A stretch of 5,710 nt of DNA, taken from NCBI GenBank assembly GCA_031272615.1, contig JAISTL010000103.1, positions 1 through 5,710 on the forward strand, written 5' to 3'. The stretch comes from Methylobacteriaceae bacterium (GTDB lineage: Bacteria > Pseudomonadota > Alphaproteobacteria > Rhizobiales > Beijerinckiaceae). Positions 1 to 5,277 of this stretch are shown here, piece by piece. The notes under the pieces were generated by a model that saw only the letters and a program-made list of their open reading frames with translations, searched no databases and was not told where the DNA came from. The position numbers and the translations under genes were made by a program. The stretch's first letter is position 1. The number at the start of each line of letters is the position of its first letter.

Positions 1-582
1 CATCCGCCACTTCGCCAGAAATTCCGCCTGCTCCGGAGAAAGATTGAGCTCCTTCTCCAAGTCGGCGAAATCGGTGACAACCTCCAGCGGAATCTTCGCG
101 TCGGCGAAATTGTCCCGCCCCGCCTTCAACTGATAGTCGAAAATCGCCGCGACGCCCGTCACCTCCAGCCCGGCGTCCCGGGCATGCCCGGCGCAGCGCA
201 GCACACTGCCGCCGGTGGAGATCAGGTCTTCGATGATGACGATCTTGGCGCCCTTGGTATAGTCCCCCTCGATGACCGACGTGGTGCCGTGCTCCTTGGC
301 CTTGGAGCGGAAATACACCAGAGGAAGCCGCAGAATGTCGGCCACGGAGGTGGCGTGGGGGATGCCCGCGGTCGCCGTGCCGCCGATGATTTCCACCCCG
401 GGAAACCGCTCCTTGATGAGTTCCGCCAGCTTGACGGCGATGGCGTGCCGCAGGTCATAGTGCCCCAGGCTTTTGCGGTTGTCGCAATAGATTGGTGACT
501 TGATGCCCGATGTCCACACAAACGGCTTGTCAATATTCACGCGAATGGCGCCGATGTTCAGCAGACCCTTGATGATGTCCAT
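1..582 (-). CDS. pyrE: Orotate phosphoribosyltransferase PyrE, C-terminus cut by window edge
   Basis: Transfers orotate onto PRPP to give OMP, step five of de novo UMP synthesis in the cytosol. The frame is open from the ATG at 582 to base 1 (194 codons, no stop reached). The family is usually about 185-215 residues, so little is missing. Visible motifs are the substrate-site segment TSGIKSPIYCDNR (residues 24-36), the mobile-loop pattern R-x-K-x-K-x-H-G (R92, K94, K96, H98) and the PRPP-binding loop VIIEDLISTGGS (115-126). The start is fixed by an AGGAGG seven bases upstream and by the usual length of the N-terminus. The gene begins inside the 3' end of pyrF (25-base overlap), so the two are co-transcribed and probably translationally coupled. 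The GIKSPIYCDNR form recalls Firmicute-type PyrE more than the enterobacterial form; this is from memory, not alignment. Identity is very secure. Confidence 0.96.
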   Translation of the reverse strand, partial: MDIIKGLLNIGAIRVNIDKPFVWTSGIKSPIYCDNRKSLGHYDLRHAIAVKLAELIKERFPGVEIIGGTATAGIPHATSVADILRLPLVYFRSKAKEHGTTSVIEGDYTKGAKIVIIEDLISTGGSVLRCAGHARDAGLEVTGVAAIFDYQLKAGRDNFADAKIPLEVVTDFADLEKELNLSPEQAEFLAKWRM

Positions 583-1283
583 GGTGACCCCTCCTGACCC
601 TTTGAAAGCGATGTGACGATGGAACGATAAACCGAGACCGGGTCCGCCTTGGTGGTGATGGAACGCCCGATCACCAGCTGATTGGCCCCCAAAGCCATGG
701 CGTTTTCCGGCGTCATGACGCGCTTCTGGTCGTTGACGTCGTCCTCCAGCAGGCGGATGCCCGGCGTCACGATGAGAAAGTCCGCTCCCGCCTTTTCGCG
801 GATGGCCGCGGCTTCATGGGGAGAACAGATGACGCCGTGAACCCCTGAGTCTTTGGCGCGGCAGGCATAGTGGCAGGCCATGTCGCGCACGTTCCCCTCC
901 ACCCGGAGGTCGTCCCGCAGCATCGCCTCGCTGATGCTGGTCAAAATGGTGATCGCCAGCAGCCTGGTGTTGGTTCCGGTGACGGCGCCGGCGGCGCGGC
1001 GCATCATCTCGGCGCCGCCGCTGGCGTGGATGGTGATATAATCCGGGTCCAGCTTGACCAGGTTCGATAGGGCGCACTCCACGGTATTGGGAATGTCATG
1101 CAGTTTGAGATCGAGAAACACCCGGTGCCCGCGGGATTTGAGATCGGTCACCAGGTCGTTCCCGGTGCGGTAATAGAGTTCCATGCCGATTTTGAGGAAC
1201 AGTTTTTCATTTCCGAACGGAATGAGAAAGCGTTCAAGTTTCTCGCGGTTTTCAAAATCCAACGCAATAATCACAGGCGGCAT
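558..1283 (-). CDS. pyrF: Orotidine 5'-phosphate decarboxylase PyrF
   Basis: Decarboxylates OMP to UMP, the last step of de novo pyrimidine synthesis; a cytosolic TIM-barrel enzyme acting as a dimer. With the start at 1283 the protein has 241 residues, normal for the bacterial family (about 230-245). The catalytic set is intact: D9 in ALDF, K31 in FLKIG, and D58, K60, D63 in FLDLKLHDIPNTV. The phosphate-binding loops VTPGIR (162-167) and VIGRSIT (204-210) are also present. The frame extends upstream to another ATG at 1313, adding ten residues, but family members normally start two to five residues before the ALDF strand and a GGGGA lies seven bases before 1283, so I chose 1283. The last residues, from about 229 onward, are polar and overlap pyrE; they are probably not part of the barrel. 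pyrF is the first gene of the visible pyrFE unit and diverges from the kinase gene. Confidence 0.96.
   Translation of the reverse strand: MPPVIIALDFENREKLERFLIPFGNEKLFLKIGMELYYRTGNDLVTDLKSRGHRVFLDLKLHDIPNTVECALSNLVKLDPDYITIHASGGAEMMRRAAGAVTGTNTRLLAITILTSISEAMLRDDLRVEGNVRDMACHYACRAKDSGVHGVICSPHEAAAIREKAGADFLIVTPGIRLLEDDVNDQKRVMTPENAMALGANQLVIGRSITTKADPVSVYRSIVTSLSKGQEGSPWTSSRVC
590..595 (-). promoter_or_regulatory. Ribosome binding site of pyrE, inside pyrF
   Basis: On the minus strand the bases read AGGAGG followed by seven bases and then the pyrE ATG at 582, an ideal Shine-Dalgarno sequence and spacing. It lies wholly within the pyrF coding region, so ribosomes finishing pyrF pass over it. 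This decides the pyrE start. Confidence 0.9.
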
Positions 1284-1290
1284 CACACGT

Positions 1291-1295
1291 TCCCC
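1291..1295 (-). promoter_or_regulatory. Ribosome binding site supporting the 1283 start of pyrF
   Basis: The minus strand reads GGGGA, then seven bases, then ATG at 1283. It is a partial Shine-Dalgarno match with good spacing. The rival ATG at 1313 has only GC-rich sequence (GGCGCGGGA) directly against it. Confidence 0.55.
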
Positions 1296-1322
1296 GGATA
1301 AACACACAACCATTCCCGCGCC

Positions 1323-1463
1323 GGAACCGGCCTCCCCCCGTTACGGCTTGAACTGTTTGCTTATCGTACATGCGTCGCCGGAACACAACCGCAAACACCG
1401 CGAGTGGGAAGTGTTCCCCCGCTAAAATCATCCGCCCGGCGCGCCCGGGCCGGGGAACCGGCC
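1323..1463 (+). repeat. Two direct copies of GGAACCGGCC
   Basis: The 10-mer GGAACCGGCC occurs at 1323-1332 and again at 1454-1463 in the same orientation, 131 bases apart start to start. Each copy is the right half of a local inverted repeat: GCCGG-AA-CCGGC at 1320-1331, and GGCCGG-GGAA-CCGGCC at 1448-1463. Only the two end segments are the repeat, not the DNA between. The copies could be protein-binding sites or may simply reflect GC-rich composition. Confidence 0.5.
1380..1417. promoter_or_regulatory. Spaced 7-base inverted repeat, possible operator
   Basis: GGAACAC at 1380-1386 and GTGTTCC at 1411-1417 are perfect inverted copies separated by 24 bases. The element lies about 97-134 bases upstream of the pyrF start and 290-320 upstream of the kinase start. 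The centre-to-centre distance is about 31 bases, near three helical turns, which would suit a regulator binding both arms on one face. No known regulator is recognised, and a chance occurrence is possible. Confidence 0.3.
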
Positions 1464-1493
1464 GACGGGCGGGAGACCGCCGCCGGGTTCGGC
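1442..1493 (+). other. Tandem GC-rich hairpins with GNRA tetraloops
   Basis: Three stem-loops follow one another on the plus strand. The first pairs 1448-1453 with 1458-1463 (six GC pairs) around a GGAA loop. It extends outward by six more pairs (1442-1447 with 1466-1471) across a two-base bulge. The second pairs GGCGG at 1468-1472 with CCGCC at 1477-1481 around a GAGA loop and competes with the outer stem of the first. The third pairs GCCG at 1482-1485 with CGGC at 1490-1493. GGAA and GAGA are both GNRA-type loops when transcribed on the plus strand; the minus-strand loops (TTCC, TCTC) are not. This may be part of a structured RNA or leader, but GC-rich DNA also yields such stems by chance. 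Confidence 0.4.
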
Positions 1494-1506
1494 TGCAACC
1501 GTTTTT
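1484..1506 (+). terminator. Weak terminator-like stem followed by five Ts
   Basis: GGTT at 1486-1489 pairs with AACC at 1497-1500 around a seven-base loop, and C1484 can add a pair with G1501 across one bulged base. The T run at 1502-1506 follows directly. The stem is short for an intrinsic terminator and is mutually exclusive with the hairpin at 1482-1493. If real, it would end a plus-strand RNA containing the GNRA hairpins, or attenuate read-through toward the kinase. Confidence 0.22.
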
Positions 1507-1583
1507 CCGCCCGCAAAAAACCGCTGAACAGCATTATTTCGTTTACTTTTTTATGAGAATTGAAAAAGACCGTGTGAATAGTG

Positions 1584-1612
1584 TTTTACTTTGTCCACGG
1601 CGTCACTATATA
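1584..1612 (+). promoter_or_regulatory. Candidate sigma-70 promoter for the sensor kinase
   Basis: A TTTTAC at 1584-1589 and a TATATA at 1607-1612 are separated by 17 bases, in the only AT-rich part of the gap. Transcription would begin near 1619 and leave a leader of about 85 bases before the kinase ATG. The -10 match is good and the -35 match is fair. It is the best plus-strand candidate I can see by eye. Confidence 0.35.
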
Positions 1613-1703
1613 TATTTTCACCACCGTATGACGCTTTTTGCGTTGAGAGGGGTTTGCCGCGGTTGTCCGGAAGCAGACGCGGCATCCAAGAGAAAACGTT
1701 GCA

Positions 1704-3842
1704 ATGTCCGGCGCCGCCAACAAATTTTCTGGCTCTACCTCCGGTGCTGTCACCGTCCGGTCGCTCAGCGGGCACCTGATTGTCTTCGCGCTGCGCCTGC
1801 TGCTGCCGTTGATGCTGTTTTCCGGCCTGCTGATTTGGGACTATATCACGTCAACCCAGAAAGAGCTCGAGAACCGCGCCCTTTCTTATGTTCAGGCGCT
1901 GACTGAAGTTCTCGACAGCCAGATTCTCACGGTTGTCCGCCTGATGTCGGACCGCGCCAACAGCTGCCGCCCCAGTGAGGAGCGCTTGGAGGAACTGCGC
2001 TGGATTCTCTCCTACGCGCTGCAAATCAAAAGCGCGACGATGATTTACTACGACACGACTCAGGCGCGCATTTATCACCCCGGCCCCCTGGGCGGCGACA
2101 ACCCCTTCCGTGACCACACCGAAGACTTCCACGCCGAGTATTCCGACAGTCTGCGCGACCAGGCGGCGGATTTCCATGCCGACCTCTCCCCCGGCGAAGT
2201 GTATTCGATGTCGGATCTGCAGCGTGACAACAATCGTCATCTCTATGTTCAGCTGTCCGTGCCGGTGATGTGCAACGGCAAACAGGACGGGACGCTGTCG
2301 GTGAACATCCCCCCGGATTACTGGTACCGCGCCACCGTTCAGTTCAAGGATTGGCCGGGCGCCCGCTTCGGCGTGATGGACCGCAAGTTCCGCTACATCA
2401 TTCCGCCGGTCGCCGGATGGGAGGGCCAGGTTGACCCGTTCGCCGCCAAGAACGGCGACACGCTGCCCATTGGCGTCATCCGGCGCCAGGGGCTCGACGA
2501 TGCCGACATCGTTCAGGGGATTCAGCAGTCCCAGCTTTCGGGCTGGTATCTCGGCGTCGCGATTCCGCAATCGGTATTCAACATGCCGGTGCAGCGCAGC
2601 TATTTCATCTTCGGCGGGTTGGGCCTGGCGTTTCTCAGCGCGTCCATCGGCCTGGCGCTGCATTACGGACGGCAGGTTTCGCGGCCGGTGATGCAGCTGG
2701 CGTCGGTTGCCAAGGAGATCGGCTCCATGGCGGAACCGCGTCTGCTGCGCAGCCCGGTGATGGAAGTCAACGTGGTCAGCCGTCTCCTGACCAAGGCGGC
2801 CCACGATATCGACACCACCTATCGCGCCCTGCATGACAGCGAGGAGCGCTACCGCCTGGCGGCCGACGTCTTCCAGGGCGCGGTGTTCGCCTATGACGGG
2901 ACAACGAAGAAAATCACCTATTCTCCGCGTTTTTACCAGATGTACGGCGATGACGTCACCTGGCCCGATTCCGCCCTGGGCGAAAGCCCGATCTTCCATC
3001 CCGATGACCGGGCGCTGGTCAAGGACTATATCAATGACGTCTTCCACGGCAACAAGACGTTCATGGAAACCGAATACCGGGTGCGCTCGCGCCGGGGCGA
3101 GTGGATGTGGATCTGGGACCGTCTGGCCATCACCCGGGACAAAAACGGCAAACCGCTCCGGGTCATCGGCGCCCTGGCCGACATCACCAAGCGCAAGAAC
3201 GCCGAACAGAACCTTGAACTGCTGGTCAACGAACTGAATCACCGGGTGAAAAACACCCTGGCCATCGTTCAGTCTCTCGCCGCCAACACGCTTCGCGCCG
3301 ACCTGCCCGTCGATCAGCTCCTCAACCTGTTCGAGTCCCGCTTGATCGCGCTTTCCCGCGCCCATGACCTCATCACCCGCAACAGCTGGGAAGGCGCCGA
3401 CATCCGCAATGTCATCGAAACCGCCATCGCGCCCTTCTCCGAGGGCACCAAGGCCGAACGGTTCATCACGGTTGGTCCGCAAATCTGGGTGACGCCGCAG
3501 CTGGCGCTGTCGCTCTCCATGGCGCTGCATGAGCTGGGCACCAACGCGGCAAAATACGGCGCGCTGTCCAATGAAACCGGCAGAATTCTACTGAAATGGG
3601 AAAGGGGCGAAGAGGAAATCGACGGCGCCATGCGCAAGGTGACGCATCTCACCTGGCAGGAAACCGGCGGCCCGAGAGTCGAGCGCAAGCCGCGCCATCG
3701 CGGGTTCGGCTCGCGTCTCATCCGCCAGAGCCTCGCCAATGATCCGTCCGGTTCGGTGGAATTCGAATATCCGCCGGAAGGCATCATCTGCCGTCTGCGC
3801 TGGACGACCACCTTCCGCGCCGGTTCCGACGACGCGTCATAG
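1704..3842 (+). CDS. Membrane sensor histidine kinase: Cache-like sensor, HAMP-like linker, PAS_3, HWE kinase
   Basis: An inner-membrane sensor kinase of 712 residues that should autophosphorylate on histidine and pass the phosphate to a response regulator. TM1 is about residues 24-46 and TM2 about 299-320. The roughly 250 residues between are predicted to be periplasmic and resemble a double Cache ligand-binding domain, including a YVQLSVPV strand and a G-T-L-S-V-N-I strand at 181-202. A HAMP-like linker follows (about 322-376), then a PAS_3-type domain (about 380-498) with the closing pattern W-M-W-I-W-D-R and G-A-L-A-D-I-T-K-R-K. The kinase core has H513 in LNHRVKN as phosphoacceptor, an N-box with H609, E610, N614 and K617 (HELGTNAAKYGALS), W651-Q-E653, and a GFGSRLI glycine box (667-673). 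The N-box histidine plus W-x-E define the HWE family. The start has a weak AAGAGA ten bases upstream and places TM1 normally. No response regulator is in the window, so it looks orphan. The ligand is unknown. Confidence 0.92.
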   Translation: MSGAANKFSGSTSGAVTVRSLSGHLIVFALRLLLPLMLFSGLLIWDYITSTQKELENRALSYVQALTEVLDSQILTVVRLMSDRANSCRPSEERLEELRWILSYALQIKSATMIYYDTTQARIYHPGPLGGDNPFRDHTEDFHAEYSDSLRDQAADFHADLSPGEVYSMSDLQRDNNRHLYVQLSVPVMCNGKQDGTLSVNIPPDYWYRATVQFKDWPGARFGVMDRKFRYIIPPVAGWEGQVDPFAAKNGDTLPIGVIRRQGLDDADIVQGIQQSQLSGWYLGVAIPQSVFNMPVQRSYFIFGGLGLAFLSASIGLALHYGRQVSRPVMQLASVAKEIGSMAEPRLLRSPVMEVNVVSRLLTKAAHDIDTTYRALHDSEERYRLAADVFQGAVFAYDGTTKKITYSPRFYQMYGDDVTWPDSALGESPIFHPDDRALVKDYINDVFHGNKTFMETEYRVRSRRGEWMWIWDRLAITRDKNGKPLRVIGALADITKRKNAEQNLELLVNELNHRVKNTLAIVQSLAANTLRADLPVDQLLNLFESRLIALSRAHDLITRNSWEGADIRNVIETAIAPFSEGTKAERFITVGPQIWVTPQLALSLSMALHELGTNAAKYGALSNETGRILLKWERGEEEIDGAMRKVTHLTWQETGGPRVERKPRHRGFGSRLIRQSLANDPSGSVEFEYPPEGIICRLRWTTTFRAGSDDAS

Positions 3843-3910
3843 GGCCTCGTTCGGGCGACGGTCGGGGCATAAAGGAGCTGTGTCGGCGATATACGTTTAA
3901 TCATCATGCT
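3843..3910. other. Short convergent gap, no terminator seen
   Basis: These 68 bases lie between the 3' ends of the kinase gene and the convergent regulator fragment. I looked for a stem followed by a T run in either direction and found none that is convincing. An AAAGGAG at about 3872-3878 precedes only a six-codon frame and is not a gene. Confidence 0.5.
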
Positions 3911-4228
3911 TCACAAAAAATACTCGAATGTGATGCGTCGCGATTCTTCAATGTGATGTCGAGTTCGTTGCTCCACCAACGTTTCGTTGCGTTCCAGCAT
4001 CGCATCCATAATCCCTATGTGCTCCTCCACCGAATTATCGTTTCTGTCAAAGGGTTTGGACACAAGAATCCGGATGCGGTGATTGTGGTCATACACTGTT
4101 GTCAACGCGGACAGCAGGAAGCGGTTTCTGCAACCCTGCAAAATCTGTTTGTGCAGGTCACAATCCAAGGCAACAAAATACCGACGCAATTCTTCGCCGC
4201 CAAGATCTGGCTTGCCGCCGATGACCAC
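3911..4228 (-). pseudogene. C-terminal FCD-domain fragment of a GntR-family regulator
   Basis: About 105 residues match the latter part of the FCD ligand-binding domain found in FadR-subfamily GntR repressors. Seen directly: D22-C-D-L-H26, then R34-N35 in the asparagine turn, E69-H70 in the VEEHIGIMDAM helix, and H92-I in the last helix. D22, H26, H70 and H92 fit the D-x3-H...H...H metal-binding set of this family, with spacings 4, 44 and 22. The winged-helix DNA-binding domain and the first FCD helices are absent. The frame is closed by a TGA at 4235-4237, and only about 55 bases separate the fragment from the dehydrogenase stop, too few for the missing 70-plus residues. The only near start is a GTG at 4228 without a clear ribosome binding site. 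The coding remnant is clearly more AT-rich than the kinase. Most likely the 5' end of the gene was deleted. It could still be expressed as a headless domain, but I judge that unlikely. Confidence 0.72.
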
Positions 4229-4282
4229 GACACATCACGGGGGCCGATTTGCAGGCTTTCCGCCACGCTCCCGCATGCCCCA

Positions 4283-5233
4283 TTATACGACAACACAGCG
4301 CAGCGGTTCGTGCTTGAGGAAACGCTCCACCTCCTCGACGACTTTTGTTGCAATGTCGTCGGCGGAATTCACCGAATAGAAACCGATATGCGGCGTGCAG
4401 ATGTAATTGTCGAGGGCCATGAGTCTGGCGGCGGGCGGGTTGGGTTCAGAGGCGGATACGTCCACTGCGGCTCCGCGGATTTGATTGGTTGACAGAGCTT
4501 CGAACAGGGCGTCCTCGTTGATGACTCCTCCACGGGACACATTCACCAGACAGCAGGTGCTCTTCATCCGGGCAAACTGCTCCCGATCAAGAAGGTTGAG
4601 GTTGTTCTCCAAGGGGCAGTGCACGGAAATGTAATCCGAACGCTGCAGCAGAACATCGAGATCGACGAGTTCGACAAACTGTTGGCGATCGTTCAGTTCT
4701 TTGACATAGCGGTCATGGGCCAGCACCTTCATGCCGAGGCCCCTTGCCATATCGGCGAATTCCGTGCCGATACGGCCGAGGCCGATGACCCCGACGGTTG
4801 AACCCCGCAACCTGAACAGCGGCACGGCATCCTTGTAGGTCCAGCGCCCCTCATGCACTTTCCGGTTCATGAACGGGATCTTCCTCGCCGAGGCAAGAAG
4901 CAGCGCCAGTGCGTGTTCCGCCACCTCGATGGTGCTGCCGTCGGGCACGTTGCAGACTCTGACTCCGTGCTCCGCCGCGGCTTTCAGGTCAACGCTGTCC
5001 ACTCCCGCCCCGGAACGGATGACGAGCTTCAGAGAGGGAACGGCGTCAAAGACTTCCCGGGTCATGCGGGCATACTGGGTTACCAGCACCTCCATCCCCT
5101 GACAGTCGCGGATGATTTCGGCCGGAGCCTTGCTCTGGAAGAGCCTGAATCCTATTCCCTTTTCCCGCATCAGAGTTTCAGTGAGCGTCATATCCTGGTC
5201 ACTGTCGGTGTAAGCTACGCGTATATCGGACAT
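4283..5233 (-). CDS. D-isomer-specific 2-hydroxyacid dehydrogenase (NAD-binding)
   Basis: A soluble NAD-dependent oxidoreductase interconverting a 2-hydroxyacid and a 2-oxoacid; 316 residues from the 1281-style proximal ATG at 5233, typical for the family (310-330). The catalytic-domain part carries SGAGVDSVDL (74-83). The Rossmann motif is GLGRIG (151-156), and an acidic D174 at the end of the second strand favours NAD over NADP. The catalytic triad is present: R234 in NVSRGG, E263 in SASEP, H282 in TPHIGFYS. The histidine is followed by GFYS rather than the common GGxT, as in phosphoglycerate dehydrogenase-like and CtBP-like branches. No ACT domain is present, so it is not a long SerA. ATGs at 5245 and 5287 are also in frame; I prefer 5233 because the protein then begins directly at the first strand (MSDIRVAYTD) and a GAGA lies seven bases upstream. 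It follows the enolase-family gene by 44 bases on the same strand, so they likely form one operon. The substrate cannot be named from sequence; a sugar-acid or hydroxyacid pathway intermediate is likely. Confidence 0.88.
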   Translation of the reverse strand: MSDIRVAYTDSDQDMTLTETLMREKGIGFRLFQSKAPAEIIRDCQGMEVLVTQYARMTREVFDAVPSLKLVIRSGAGVDSVDLKAAAEHGVRVCNVPDGSTIEVAEHALALLLASARKIPFMNRKVHEGRWTYKDAVPLFRLRGSTVGVIGLGRIGTEFADMARGLGMKVLAHDRYVKELNDRQQFVELVDLDVLLQRSDYISVHCPLENNLNLLDREQFARMKSTCCLVNVSRGGVINEDALFEALSTNQIRGAAVDVSASEPNPPAARLMALDNYICTPHIGFYSVNSADDIATKVVEEVERFLKHEPLRCVVV

Positions 5234-5277
5234 CGGTTTTCTCATCGGTTGGTGAAAAGGAAAGGCGCAAAGAGGAC

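Larger units (their letters stand above)
1284..1703. other. Divergent intergenic region between pyrF and the sensor kinase
   Basis: This 420-base gap must hold promoters for both flanking genes. It has two parts. Bases 1311-1515 are strongly GC-rich and carry short inverted repeats. Bases 1516-1670 are AT-rich and carry a plausible plus-strand promoter. Open frames crossing the gap (for example 1370-1906 on plus and 1551-1775 on minus) have Arg/Pro-rich or otherwise unrecognisable products and run into real genes, so I see no protein gene here. I found no convincing sigma-70 promoter for pyrF; a TACGAT at about 1365-1370 on the minus strand could be a -10 but lacks a well-spaced -35. Confidence 0.7.

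Noticed and set aside
222..533. A 103-codon minus-strand frame inside pyrE, and a 104-codon plus frame at 184-498.
   Set aside because: Both are out of frame with pyrE, which is open over the whole stretch with its PRPP loop intact.
1385..1417. Possible EcfG-type (general stress) promoter on the minus strand: GGAAC at 1413-1417 followed by a GTT.
   Set aside because: The GTT lies at a spacing one base short of the usual GGAAC-N16/17-CGTT pattern and lacks the C; GGAAC is also used in the local inverted repeat. The other GGAAC copies in the gap have no suitable partner.
1501..1521. GTTTTT and AAAAAC arms flanking a short GC-rich spacer.
   Set aside because: An A-T stem of six pairs around a nine-base loop is weak and common by chance; it is not a convincing terminator in either direction.
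1631..1643. ACGC-TTTTT-GCGT small inverted repeat upstream of the kinase gene.
   Set aside because: Four pairs around five Ts is too little to call a terminator or operator.
1851..3530. A 559-codon open frame on the minus strand, antisense to the kinase gene.
   Set aside because: Its product is rich in Arg, His, Gln, Gly and Val without domains, and the plus strand here encodes a complete, motif-rich kinase. It is a typical GC-rich shadow frame.
3314..3907. A 197-codon minus-strand frame overlapping the 3' end of the kinase gene.
   Set aside because: It is antisense to the conserved kinase core and has no recognisable motif; only its first residues lie outside the kinase gene.
4235..4276. 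In-frame TGA-TGT upstream of the FCD fragment, which could suggest selenocysteine or a readable stop from an ATG at 4276.
   Set aside because: The 13 residues before the TGA do not resemble a GntR winged helix, there is no ribosome binding site, and gene decay explains the stop more simply.
4229..4282. A short peptide in another frame (VAESLQIGPRDV) slightly resembling a GntR helix-turn-helix.
   Set aside because: The recognition-helix signature (S-R-x-x-V-R-E-A-L) is absent and there is no room for the rest of the domain, so chance is the best explanation.
3953..4492. A 179-codon plus-strand frame opposite the regulator fragment and the end of the dehydrogenase gene.
   Set aside because: The minus strand carries clear FCD and dehydrogenase motifs over the same bases, and this frame spans two unrelated genes.
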